From positions 1,116,001 through 1,180,000 of the forward strand of contig NZ_CP080997.1 of assembly GCF_019645815.1 (NCBI RefSeq): 64,000 nt of DNA. Direction: 5' to 3'. How positions within the stretch are numbered: the stretch's first letter is position 1; every line of letters begins with the position of its first letter. This DNA comes from Mycolicibacter heraklionensis. Lineage in GTDB: Bacteria > Actinomycetota > Actinomycetes > Mycobacteriales > Mycobacteriaceae. Shown here in pieces: positions 8,329 through 20,236 of the stretch. The notes under the pieces are model-generated. The model was not told where the DNA came from. It did not search any database and was given only the letters and a program-made list of their open reading frames with translations. A program made the translations under genes and the position numbers.

Positions 8329-11964
<3,636 letters not shown>

Positions 11965-11969
11965 CCACG

Positions 11970-12908
11970 ATGACCGTCGTCCTGGTGGACCCCCGCCGGC
12001 CCTCGCTCGTGCCGGTCGAAGCCCTCGCGCTGCTTGCCGGTGAGGTCGCCTACACCGAGGAACTGCCGATCGTGGTGCCCTGGTCGTTGCCGGCCGCACG
12101 ATCGGTGCTCTCAGACGTGCAAGCGCCCGTGCTGTTGTCTTCGGACCGCAACCATCCCGACGTGGTTGCCCGCCTGGAGGCCGGCGAAGCCCTGATCGCG
12201 GCGCCGGATGCGCCGCCGGGGGAGCGGCTGATCGACGCGGTCGCGATCATGGACCGGCTACGCACCACCGGCCCGTGGGAGAGCGAACAGACCCACGACT
12301 CGCTGCGCCGGTTCCTGCTCGAGGAGACCTACGAACTGTTCGACGCGGTCCGCAGCGGCGACGCCGACGAGCTGTGCGCGGAACTCGGCGACGTGCTCTT
12401 GCAGGTGCTGTTCCACGCCCGCATCGCCGAGGACGCACCGGAGAACGCGTTCGGCATCGACGACGTCGCCGACTCGCTGCTGCGCAAGCTGATCAATCGG
12501 GCGCCCGCGGTGCTCGCCGGCGAGGAGATCTCGCTTGCCGAGCAGGTGGCGCAGTGGGAAGAGCGTAAGAATCTCGAGAAGAAGTCGCGTGACTCGATTC
12601 TCGATGACGTGCCGACCGCGCAGCCGGCCTTGGCGTTGGCCCAGAAGGTGTTGCAACGGCTCGCCCGCGCCGGCGTGCCCACCGACCTGATCCCCGAGGC
12701 CGTCACCACCGTCACCGTTGCCGCCGGCATCGATGCGGAAAACGACTTGCGGACAGCGGTTTTGGAACTCATGGATACCGTCCGTGTGGTGGAGAAGCGG
12801 ATCATCGGGGAGCCCGATGAACAGCAGTGGCGCGCCCATTGGCCGGCGACGGACGAGGAGGCTTACGAACCGCTCGCCGGGCCCGATTCGCCTCAGGAGG
12901 GGAAGTAG
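11970..12908 (+). CDS. mazG: Nucleoside triphosphate pyrophosphohydrolase MazG
   Basis: MazG hydrolyses NTPs, especially oxidised or non-canonical dNTPs, to monophosphates and diphosphate. The 312-residue protein has the metal-binding EExxE in LLEETYELFDAV and ELGDVLLQ (ExxD) near residues 115-140, and a second MazG-like segment with ALALAQKVLQRL. The ATG is 5 bases after the mfd stop. The 3' end overlaps the convergent LysM gene by 16 bases. In M. tuberculosis mazG is next to lpqU; here about 25 kb intervene, so this is the left boundary of the accessory island. Confidence 0.95.
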   Translation: MTVVLVDPRRPSLVPVEALALLAGEVAYTEELPIVVPWSLPAARSVLSDVQAPVLLSSDRNHPDVVARLEAGEALIAAPDAPPGERLIDAVAIMDRLRTTGPWESEQTHDSLRRFLLEETYELFDAVRSGDADELCAELGDVLLQVLFHARIAEDAPENAFGIDDVADSLLRKLINRAPAVLAGEEISLAEQVAQWEERKNLEKKSRDSILDDVPTAQPALALAQKVLQRLARAGVPTDLIPEAVTTVTVAAGIDAENDLRTAVLELMDTVRVVEKRIIGEPDEQQWRAHWPATDEEAYEPLAGPDSPQEGK

Positions 12909-13540
12909 ATCACCTGGTTGGCGAAGATCGTGGCAGGTTCGCTGATGTGGTTGGCGGCCGCGACGACCGACGTCCGGGTATCCAGATCGACGTCGCCGTA
13001 CTCCTCGCGGCACAGTGACGTCAGCGTATCGCCGGCGACGTGATGGCGCCGGTTGAGGCCGGGGACGATGAGCACCTGACCCGGGTCCGGTTCGGTGTTC
13101 GCGGGAAGGTTGTTCGCCAGCCCGATCACGATCGCGAGGTGGTCGTCGCCGTACCACCGGGCGGCCAGCGCCTCGAGGCTTTCCCCGGCTACGACCGTGT
13201 GATGTCCGACGTCGGTCAGATCGGGGATGTGCAGCCAGGCGCCCAGGTGAATCTCGCGCTGCGCGACCCCGTTGACGATCTCCCAGATCAGCTGCACGTT
13301 GGTGTCGTCGGTGCCGTAATACTGCTGGGTGATCGCCTGTCGTGATGCGGTGGAATCGGATGCGGTGACGAAGTGTCGATACGTCACGTACGGGATAAGC
13401 AGCTGCTGTCCCGACACGATCAGATCCGGGTTGGCGAGGTGGTTCTGCTTCGCGATCACCGGGTACAGGGTGCTGTCGCCGTACTGGCGCCGGGCTAGGG
13501 CGAACAGGGTGTCGCCTGGCTGGACTTGGTAGGTCTTCAT
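12893..13540 (-). CDS. Multi-LysM protein without signal peptide
   Basis: The 215-residue protein is made almost entirely of LysM-like units at about residues 3-50, 54-105, 112-158 and 162-213; the first (QPGDTLFALARRQYGDSTLY) and third are clearest. LysM domains bind GlcNAc-containing glycans such as peptidoglycan, but no secretion signal or membrane segment is visible. ATG at 13540 follows AGGAGG by 11 bases; the GTG at 13549 would be only 2 bases from it. It lies 25 bases after the Gmad2-LysM gene on the same strand and probably shares its promoter. Similar LysM proteins occur as phage-tail or spore accessory proteins, so a binding or scaffold role is only a guess. Confidence 0.8.
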   Translation of the reverse strand: MKTYQVQPGDTLFALARRQYGDSTLYPVIAKQNHLANPDLIVSGQQLLIPYVTYRHFVTASDSTASRQAITQQYYGTDDTNVQLIWEIVNGVAQREIHLGAWLHIPDLTDVGHHTVVAGESLEALAARWYGDDHLAIVIGLANNLPANTEPDPGQVLIVPGLNRRHHVAGDTLTSLCREEYGDVDLDTRTSVVAAANHISEPATIFANQVIYFPS

Positions 13541-13565
13541 GGTTGTCACTTCCTCCTGGGGGCCG

Positions 13566-14072
13566 CTAGGGAACCCGTAGGATCTGCCCGACCCGGATCA
13601 CGTCGGGATCGTCGATGCGGTCTCGGTTGGCGATGAACAGCCGCTGCCACAGATTGCCGTCGCCGTAGCGGTCCTGCGCGATCGTGAACAGCGTGTCGCC
13701 GGCGACGACGCGGTGCAGTGAGAAGCTGTGGAAGGGCTCGCCCAGCAGCGGACGCCCGAAGGTCAGCGGCACCGAGACTGTGAAGTCGTTCTCGGGTAGC
13801 CCGCTGGGGTTGTCCGAGTGGACGGTCAGCACCCCTTCGGCCGTCGCGGGCAACGGGTAGCTGACCGGAAAGTCGAACAGGGTGTACCCGAATCCGGTGT
13901 TCGGCACGAACATCGGCGTGACGGTCGTCAGAACGGTACCTTTGTGGTCGGTCAAGATCGCCGAGCCGACGACACCTTCTACGGCGGCCCCGAGTCCGCA
14001 CAGGACGAAGCTGTCGCCGACAATATCGAACGGTTGCGGACTGCGAACCGTGAGTCGCGGTATCTCGTGCAT
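13566..14072 (-). CDS. Gmad2 domain plus LysM protein
   Basis: The 168-residue protein has an Ig-like Gmad2-type domain (residues about 5-110, with LTVRSPQPFDIVGDSFVLCG at the front) and a C-terminal LysM (HRVVAGDTLFTIAQDRYGDG...LRVP). Gmad2 domains are known from spore-germination and other envelope proteins. No signal peptide is seen with the ATG at 14072, which has GAAAGGATT upstream; the longer frame from 14147 adds an Arg-rich unmatched stretch. It should be first gene of a two-gene LysM operon driven from the divergent region with the phospholipase-like gene. Confidence 0.78.
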   Translation of the reverse strand: MHEIPRLTVRSPQPFDIVGDSFVLCGLGAAVEGVVGSAILTDHKGTVLTTVTPMFVPNTGFGYTLFDFPVSYPLPATAEGVLTVHSDNPSGLPENDFTVSVPLTFGRPLLGEPFHSFSLHRVVAGDTLFTIAQDRYGDGNLWQRLFIANRDRIDDPDVIRVGQILRVP

Positions 14073-14138
14073 GGCAGGAATCCTTTCCCCAGGTTGGGTC
14101 TCCGCCATCCTGCGGCGGTCCCCGTCAGCCACGCACGG

Positions 14139-14150
14139 GTAGCGCACTAC
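14139..14150 (-). promoter_or_regulatory. Island motif site 1 (GTA-N6-TAC)
   Basis: On the minus strand the site reads GTAGTGCGCTACCCGTG, 66 bases before the Gmad2-LysM start at 14072. It matches the shared island motif GTA-N6-TAC-N-CGTG and points toward that operon. Confidence 0.6.
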
Positions 14151-14204
14151 TCCATTCGCGTCCCGCGCCGGTCTTCATCTACCTGGACCGCCAAGGATTG
14201 TCGA

Positions 14205-14216
14205 GTAGTCGGATAC
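14205..14216 (+). promoter_or_regulatory. Island motif site 2 (GTA-N6-TAC)
   Basis: The site reads GTAGTCGGATACGCGTG, 99 bases before the phospholipase D-like start at 14316. Same motif and orientation rule as the other island sites. Confidence 0.6.
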
Positions 14217-14315
14217 GCGTGTCGCGGCAGGCCGTTGGCGTGGAGCATTGGTCCCGACAGGCTTCGCGCCGACCGTCCAGTCTCGGGGGCCGGCTGATCA
14301 CAAGGAGGCACGGCC

Positions 14316-15629
14316 ATGCCGATGTGGGTCGAAACAGCTGGCGCCGCAACGCCTTCCCCGGTATCGCTGGTGAACCGGCGCTGCCACCTGGGGAACTACC
14401 CCAAACAAGCCATCCCGTCGGTAACCGTGCACAGCGAGGTGATCGCCTATGCGTCACCGGACTCCACGTACGCGGTGACCAAGAAACTCTTCGACGCCGC
14501 CACACGGTCGATCCTGATCGGCATCTACGACTTCTCCGCCTCCTACATGAAGCAGCTCGTGCTCGACGCGCTGGCACGCGGAGTCACGGTGTCGCTCATG
14601 CTCGACATCGACAGCGCGGCGGAGACAAGGCTTTTCCGTGAGCTCGTCGATATGGGCGTGGTGGGGGTGCCCGCGCCGTCCTGTGCCAACCCCAGCGTTC
14701 ACGTCTTCGCGTCGTCGCACGAGAAGGTCATTGTGATCGACGACGAGTGGACGCTGGTGCAGAGCGGCAACTACAGCACCAATTCCATCCCGCTCAACGA
14801 AACCGACGGCGGTGGCGGACCCGCGTTCCGCACCGGTAACCGAGACGCGGGGTTGGCGATTCGCTCCCGGGAGCTGGCCGCGCTGTTCACCCAGATCCTG
14901 ACGCGCGATATGGCCCGGGTGACCGCAGGTGCCGGCCAAGTGACCGGCGAGCCGCCGGAACCGGGGATGATCCTGATCGAACGAGCCCCGACACAACGTC
15001 CGTCGCAACTGTTTCCCAGCCGTGTGTTCGAGCTCGACGCGCCGTTGACCATCCAGCCGGTGCTCAGCCCCGACAACTACCTTGATGTCGTACCCGATCT
15101 GATCCGCACCGCAACCAGGTCCATCGTCATTGAGCAGCAGTACATCAAGGCTGATCAGCCACATGTGCGGCTACTGCTGGACGCCGTCACGGCGGCGCGG
15201 CGACAACATCCGGAGCTGGATGTGCGCATCGTCCTCGGCAAGATCTTCGACCGCGGAGATCTGCCGCGTGAGCACCAGAACCTCGATGTGCTCGCCAGTG
15301 ACTATGGCCTCAAGCTCGACGCCAATATCCGCTACATCAACACCGACCAGTTGGTGCACTGCCACAACAAGATGATCGTGATCGATGGCGCTGCGGCGTT
15401 GGTGTCCTCGCAGAACTGGTCCGATTCCGCGGTGACCAAGAACCGTGAGGCCGGGCTGTGGGTTCCGCACCCGGGTATCGCGCAATACTTCGAGCAGATA
15501 TTCGAGACGGACTGGGACAGTGCGTTCACCAGCCCCGAACAGGGCCTCGGGCAGACTCCGGTGACGCGCGCCGCGCTGGGCGCCGGCGGGTTTGTGCGCG
15601 TCGAACCCGCCGACTACGACGAAGTATGA
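14316..15629 (+). CDS. Phospholipase D-superfamily protein
   Basis: The 437-residue protein has both HKD catalytic motifs of the PLD superfamily: H135-K137-D142 (SSHEKVIVIDDEW...GNYS) and H350-K352-D357 (HCHNKMIVIDG...SQNWS). Each half forms one lobe of a shared active site. PLD enzymes hydrolyse or transfer phosphodiesters of phospholipids, cardiolipin or nucleic acid; the substrate is not clear. No signal peptide is evident, although GAATPSPVSL near the start is mildly hydrophobic. ATG at 14316 follows AAGGAGG. It has its own island motif and is followed by the M4 protease operon. Confidence 0.85.
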   Translation: MPMWVETAGAATPSPVSLVNRRCHLGNYPKQAIPSVTVHSEVIAYASPDSTYAVTKKLFDAATRSILIGIYDFSASYMKQLVLDALARGVTVSLMLDIDSAAETRLFRELVDMGVVGVPAPSCANPSVHVFASSHEKVIVIDDEWTLVQSGNYSTNSIPLNETDGGGGPAFRTGNRDAGLAIRSRELAALFTQILTRDMARVTAGAGQVTGEPPEPGMILIERAPTQRPSQLFPSRVFELDAPLTIQPVLSPDNYLDVVPDLIRTATRSIVIEQQYIKADQPHVRLLLDAVTAARRQHPELDVRIVLGKIFDRGDLPREHQNLDVLASDYGLKLDANIRYINTDQLVHCHNKMIVIDGAAALVSSQNWSDSAVTKNREAGLWVPHPGIAQYFEQIFETDWDSAFTSPEQGLGQTPVTRAALGAGGFVRVEPADYDEV

Positions 15630-15649
15630 GCCGGCAGTGCTGCTTTCGC

Positions 15650-15661
15650 GTAGTCGGCTAC
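15650..15661 (+). promoter_or_regulatory. Island motif site 3 (GTA-N6-TAC)
   Basis: GTAGTCGGCTACTCGTG, 91 bases before the M4 protease start at 15753 and 20 bases after the phospholipase stop. Confidence 0.65.
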
Positions 15662-15752
15662 TCGTGACCGGAGCCGACGCCGACGTCCAGCATGGGTGGT
15701 GTCCACGAGTGAGCGCTCCTGGGATGGGCGCCTGAACCACCTGGAGGGTGTC

Positions 15753-16799
15753 ATGCACAGCTGCTGCGGTTGTTTCATCGTTCCGAAGGACGTGCTGGAG
15801 AAACTCGCCGCCGACAAGTCCCTGTCCGCCCGGTCACGCCAGGCGTTGCGCGATACCGGCGCCCTCGAGCCGGTGTGGCGTCAACTCAGGACCGCGCAGA
15901 TCCGCGCGGCTCAAGCCGGAATGTTGTCCAGGAGTGCGACGACCACCGACAGGCTGGCGACACAACCGGAAGCGACGGTGTTCAACTGTAAGAACACCCG
16001 GTCGCTTCCCGGTGCCCCCGTGCTCAACCCGGCCTCGTCGTCGGACGCCACCGCCGGACGTGCCTACGAGGTGACGCTGGCTGTAGCCGACTTCTACGCC
16101 CAGTGCTTCGGACGCAACTCCGTCGATGACGCCGGCATGACCCTGGTGTCGTCGATCCACTACGACGTGCACTACTCCAACGCCTTCTGGAACGGCACCC
16201 AGATGACGTACGGCGACGGCGACGGCGAGGTCTTCGTCGATTTCACCGCGTCAACCGACGTGATCGGACACGAGTTGACCCACGGCGTAACTCAGTTCAC
16301 GGCGGGTCTGAACTACACCAACGAGGCCGGCGGCCTCAACGAGAGCGTTTCCGACGTGTTCGGCACGATGTTCCGGCAATGGCGGAAGAACCAGACCGTT
16401 GACCAGGCCGACTGGCTCATCGGAGCTGACATCATCGGGCCGAAGGCCGCCGCGAAGGGTTACACCTGCCTGCGCGACATGGCCGACCCCGGCGCCCAGC
16501 ACTGCCTGTCCCGGCAGCCCTGGCACTACCGCGACTACGTTCCGGGCGGCGATCCGCACACCAACAGCGGCATCCCCAATCACGCGTTCTATCTCGCGGC
16601 CAAGGCCATCGGCGGACAGTCCTGGGCGAAAGCCGGCAAGGCGTGGTACGCGGCACTCACCAGCCCCAAAGCATCGCCGAACATGAAGATGAGGTCATTC
16701 GCCAACCTGACTCGGTCGGCGGCAAAGTCCTTGTTTGCGACGGATGCCGATGTATACAGTGCGATTGACGCCGCGTGGCAGGCGGTGGGCATCGCGTAG
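15753..16799 (+). CDS. Protealysin-like M4 metalloprotease (thermolysin family)
   Basis: The 348-residue zinc protease has HELTH at 173-177, the third zinc ligand E197 in GLNESVSD, and the catalytic-site histidine H269 in DPHTNSGIPNHAFY. There is no signal peptide and the precursor part is short: MHSCCGCFIVPKDVLEKLA resembles the compact propeptide of protealysin-type M4 enzymes, here with three early cysteines. Such enzymes often stay in the cytoplasm until released and pair with an emfourin inhibitor. The next gene, 16 bases on, looks like exactly that. ATG at 15753 has GGAGGG upstream. Operon with 16816 and 17107. Confidence 0.9.
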   Translation: MHSCCGCFIVPKDVLEKLAADKSLSARSRQALRDTGALEPVWRQLRTAQIRAAQAGMLSRSATTTDRLATQPEATVFNCKNTRSLPGAPVLNPASSSDATAGRAYEVTLAVADFYAQCFGRNSVDDAGMTLVSSIHYDVHYSNAFWNGTQMTYGDGDGEVFVDFTASTDVIGHELTHGVTQFTAGLNYTNEAGGLNESVSDVFGTMFRQWRKNQTVDQADWLIGADIIGPKAAAKGYTCLRDMADPGAQHCLSRQPWHYRDYVPGGDPHTNSGIPNHAFYLAAKAIGGQSWAKAGKAWYAALTSPKASPNMKMRSFANLTRSAAKSLFATDADVYSAIDAAWQAVGIA

Positions 16800-16815
16800 C
16801 TGAAGCGGGGCACCG

Positions 16816-17079
16816 ATGAGTCAATACGTCATCGAACGGCGCGGCGGTCTGGCCGGGTTGCCTGCGACAGGCCGCATCCAGGCCGACGCGCTGGATCCCG
16901 ATGTCCGGGCGGCACTGGACCGCCTCGTCGACGGCGTGGCGCCGTTGCCGAGCGATTCCGGCGCCGATCGTTACACCTATGTGGTGACGCGTCGAACTCC
17001 GGCGGGGGACACCAGCCGTGAGATACCCGAAAGCCTGCTACCGCAGTCGGTGGCAACCCTGGTGCGAGAAACGATCTAA
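16816..17079 (+). CDS. Emfourin-like inhibitor of M4 protease
   Basis: The 87-residue protein starts SQYVIERRGGLAGLPATGR and later has DRYTYVVTRR and IPESLLPQSVATLVRE. This fits the emfourin family as I remember it (a Gly-Gly turn near the N-terminus, a central RY-strand, a C-terminal helix), which are slow tight inhibitors of protealysin-like enzymes and are encoded beside them. It sits 16 bases after the M4 gene, so the pair is an enzyme with its cytoplasmic inhibitor. Family assignment is from pattern and context, not from a search. Confidence 0.72.
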   Translation: MSQYVIERRGGLAGLPATGRIQADALDPDVRAALDRLVDGVAPLPSDSGADRYTYVVTRRTPAGDTSREIPESLLPQSVATLVRETI

Positions 17080-17106
17080 CGCGCCACACCTTTCGAAGGA
17101 GCACGG

Positions 17107-18453
17107 GTGATCACTCTTGAACGACCCGTCGACGAGGCCGACGATCACCAGGCGTCCGCAACAGGCCACGCGGATGATCTCGGCGGCATGCGAAGATCGC
17201 TGCGCATCCTGCTGATGGGCTGGGTCGGTGTCGACTCGGCACTTGTCCTTGGATTGGCCGTGCGGAATGCGACGCTGACCAGCACCGCGTGGGATCTGAT
17301 CGGGACGGCGCTGTTGAGCGCGATCGGCATCACCTGCGTGCTGGCATCGGTCCAGATCGCGAAGAGATCCCGCGGCGCCGCACTGACCGCGATGTTGAGC
17401 CAGGTCTTCGTCGCGGGACTCGCGGTCTATGTATGGATGGTCGATCAGCGCAGCCCGCAGAGCCAGCTCATGGGCGTCACGGGCGTCGTGTTGGCGATCG
17501 GCGGTATCGCCCTGTTGTGGGTGTTCTATCTGGGTCGCTACGCACGTGGTGCATTCAGTAGGAGTGCAGCCGTTGCTGTCGCATTGTTCCCATTGGTGGG
17601 TCTCGCCCAGTTCTGGATGCAGACCGAGTACCTGCCGGCGTCTGCACGTCCGCTCATCGACGTCAGCACCGAGCTGACGCCTACGGGCTCGACCGGCCCC
17701 ATCGTTCATCTGTTGGCCAAAACGACCCTGCATAACCGTGGTTCGGTTCAGGCGGAGATCCATGCCGGATTGATGCGCGTGACGGCGTACCCCGCTGGAA
17801 CACCGCCGGAGCCCGCCAGTACCGAATACCTGCTCGCCGGGTTGTCTCCGCTGGGGCGCGTACTGCGAGGCGAGTACCGCCAAACCCCGAACCTACCCGC
17901 CGACTCCGAGCTGCTGTACGCCAATCTGTTTGCCGCCCCTTATGACGACGCCTTCCTCTCGCCCGGCGGGACGGTCGAGCAAAAGGTGGTGATCGACATC
18001 GACTCGCGCAAAGTCCGGTTGGTGCGCCTGTCGGTGAACGGAGTCTTTGTCACCCACCGGATACTCAAGGACACCCATTCGTGTTACCCGCCCCAGATCT
18101 CGTTGGCTCGCGACCCGTTTGCCTTCTTCGACGAGGCGGGGAAGGTTCACGACTTCGGCGATAGCAAAGCCGGCGCCCTGTGTGCCGAGAGTCAGTTCGC
18201 CTCGACAGGTGCCATCCAGGATCTGGTTGCCGATCATCCGATGTCGAGGGTTTTTGTCGTGGTCGCTTCGCCGTCACCGGCGATGGATGCGCCGGTGCTG
18301 TTGACGTTCTTCGGCACCCGCGAAACCCTTGAAGATCCGCTCCGGCACATCGACACGATGGCCCAGATCGACAGGGCCAATCCCACCGTCATCCTGAGCG
18401 GTTCGGCCGAGTATGTGCCGTCGGACACCGAGTTTCCACCCGGTGCTCGTTAG
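17107..18453 (+). CDS. Polytopic membrane protein with large C-terminal domain
   Basis: The 448-residue product has about five membrane helices in its first 190 residues (for example [62 protein letters not shown]), then about 250 residues of likely extracytoplasmic beta-rich sequence with a few cysteines. GTG at 17107 follows AAGGAG. It is the third gene of the M4-emfourin operon, 27 bases downstream, so it may anchor, transport or sense in the same pathway. No family recognised. Confidence 0.75.
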   Translation: MITLERPVDEADDHQASATGHADDLGGMRRSLRILLMGWVGVDSALVLGLAVRNATLTSTAWDLIGTALLSAIGITCVLASVQIAKRSRGAALTAMLSQVFVAGLAVYVWMVDQRSPQSQLMGVTGVVLAIGGIALLWVFYLGRYARGAFSRSAAVAVALFPLVGLAQFWMQTEYLPASARPLIDVSTELTPTGSTGPIVHLLAKTTLHNRGSVQAEIHAGLMRVTAYPAGTPPEPASTEYLLAGLSPLGRVLRGEYRQTPNLPADSELLYANLFAAPYDDAFLSPGGTVEQKVVIDIDSRKVRLVRLSVNGVFVTHRILKDTHSCYPPQISLARDPFAFFDEAGKVHDFGDSKAGALCAESQFASTGAIQDLVADHPMSRVFVVVASPSPAMDAPVLLTFFGTRETLEDPLRHIDTMAQIDRANPTVILSGSAEYVPSDTEFPPGAR

Positions 18454-18466
18454 CGACTGAATTCGG

Positions 18467-18478
18467 GTACAACGCTAC
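18467..18478 (+). promoter_or_regulatory. Island motif site 4 (GTA-N6-TAC)
   Basis: GTACAACGCTACTCGTG, 68 bases before the small gene at 18547. The central six bases differ from the others but the outer GTA/TAC and the CGTG tail are kept. Confidence 0.5.
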
Positions 18479-18546
18479 TCGTGCCGGCCGGCCGCCCTGA
18501 GGCAGATAGTGGACTCCGACGGCCACCGCCCGGAGGGATATGCGCC

Positions 18547-18813
18547 ATGACCCGGTCACTTGGCAAACGTGCGAATACCGACGACACCGACGCGGTCGTT
18601 CGCTGGATGGATATCGGTGCTGCGCGAACCGATCCCGAGACGACGCAGCTGCCGCCTATTCAGCCGGCAAGACGACGTCTGCACGCCGCCTGGCGAGAGA
18701 ACGCGCAGAGCCGGATCGTCGAGCTCGATGTGGAAATCGACGATAGCGTCCCGTGGAGTGGTGGACTTCGGATCGGACGTGGTTCATGCGTCGTGATCGA
18801 CGAGTCATGGTGA
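18547..18813 (+). CDS. Hypothetical 88-residue protein
   Basis: ATG at 18547 with GGAGGG 9 bases upstream. The product is polar, with RTDPETTQLPPIQPARRRLHA in the middle and a WSGGLRIGRGS segment near the end; no domain, signal peptide or membrane helix is seen. The frame ends just three bases before the IS256-family transposase stop, so it may be complete or may be the front of a gene cut by the insertion. It has its own island motif, so it, and perhaps the membrane-protein gene beyond the IS, belonged to the island regulon. Confidence 0.55.
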   Translation: MTRSLGKRANTDDTDAVVRWMDIGAARTDPETTQLPPIQPARRRLHAAWRENAQSRIVELDVEIDDSVPWSGGLRIGRGSCVVIDESW

Positions 18814-18816
18814 ACG

Positions 18817-20051
18817 CTAAGCGATTTGGTGTTGTTTGGCAAGCGCTTCGGCGGTGTGTTTCTTGGCGATGACGGTGCGTAGTTCGTCCATGGAGACATC
18901 GGAGAGATAGCGGCGGGTGACCTGCCATTCGTCGTGGGCTTCGATGACTACCGCCGTCGCCAGGCGCAGGAACGCCGCGGGGTTGGGGAAGATCTCCACG
19001 ACATCGGCCCGGCGCTTGATCTCCTTGTTCAACCGTTCTATGGGGTTGTTCGACCAGATCTTCTGCCAGTGGGCCTTCGGGAACGCGGTGAACGCCAGCA
19101 CATCGGTCTTGGCCTCGCCCATCATGGCCGCGACCTTCGGAAACGATTCGGCGAGGGTGTCGGCGACGCGGTCCCACTGGTCGCCGACTCCCTCGGGGTC
19201 GGTGTGGGCGAAGATCGTCTTGACCGCCGCGGTCACCGCGGGGGCATGCTTCGCGGCCACGGCGGTGTGCAGGTTACGCATGAAATGCACCCGGCACCGC
19301 TGCCACGACGACCCACTGAACTGTTGGGCCACCGCAGCTTTCAAGCCCGCATGGGCATCGGAAATCACCAGGTGCACCCCGGACAGACCACGCGATTTGA
19401 GCGAGGCGAGGAACTCCCGCCAGAACTCGAAGGACTCGCTATCGCCGACAGCGGTGCCCAGCACCTCGCGGGTGCCGTCGATCGAGACCCCGGTGGCCAC
19501 CACCAGGGCCTGGGAGACCACATGCGCCCCGACCCGCACCTTGCAGAACGTGGCGTCGCAGAACACGTACGGAAACTGCGTGTGAGCCAGGCTGCGGGTG
19601 CGAAACGCCTCGATCTCGGTATCGAGGCTTGGCGCAGATCCGGGAGACCTCCGACTTGGACACCCCGGATTCGACGCCCATCGCGGCTACCAGGTCATCG
19701 ACGCTGCGCGTGGACACCCCGTGCACGTAGGCCTCCATGATCACCGCGTGCAGGGCCTTGTCGATGCGGCGGCGGCGTTCCAGCAGCGACGGGAAAAACG
19801 AGTAGCCCGCAGCTTGGGGATGCCCACCTCGATATCGCGGCGGTTGTGGCCACCGTCTTGGGGCGGTGCCCGTTGCGCTGCGTGCTACGCCCGCCGGTGC
19901 GCTCGTAGCGGTAAGCCCCGATCGCCTCGGTGGCCTCGGCCTCGATCAGCGCCTGCAGCCCGGCGCGGATCAGCTCAGCGAACACCGCACCGGAGTCGGC
20001 GGACTTGAGTGCATCGAGCTGGGCCAGCAGGGCAGAATGGTTCTGGGTCAT
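18817..20051 (-). pseudogene. Decayed IS256-family transposase
   Basis: The three pieces together make one mutator-type (IS256 family) DDE transposase: N-terminal MTQNHSALLAQLDALKSADS from 20051, a middle piece around MIMEAYVHGVSTRSVDDLVA at 19744, and the C-terminal catalytic part with VISDAHAGLKAAV and NNPIERLNKEIKRR ending at 18817. Comparing codons with the expected protein, reading frame is lost near 19824, again near 19806, and near 19633, each by missing bases. The enzyme is therefore dead unless sequencing errors explain it. GTGATCG near 18792 and its inverse CGATCAC near 20097 may be the terminal repeats, but no target duplication was found. Confidence 0.85.
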
Positions 20052-20236
20052 CGCGTCGTGTGTCTTCCTGTTGAGTCACTTGGTAGGTAACTCACCGATC
20101 ACTACGCGATGGCCCACCCCAACACCGGCACCGACACACCCGGGACCTTCAACCCTGGCCGGACCGCCTCCCGAAACCCCACCACCCCAGGGGACTTACC
20201 CAAATCGACTGTCTGGCCGAGCAGTTGGGAAACGCG

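Noticed and set aside
18780..20110. Exact ends of the IS256-family element
   Set aside because: GTGATCG-type terminal similarity is weak and no target-site duplication is visible, so ends were not called.
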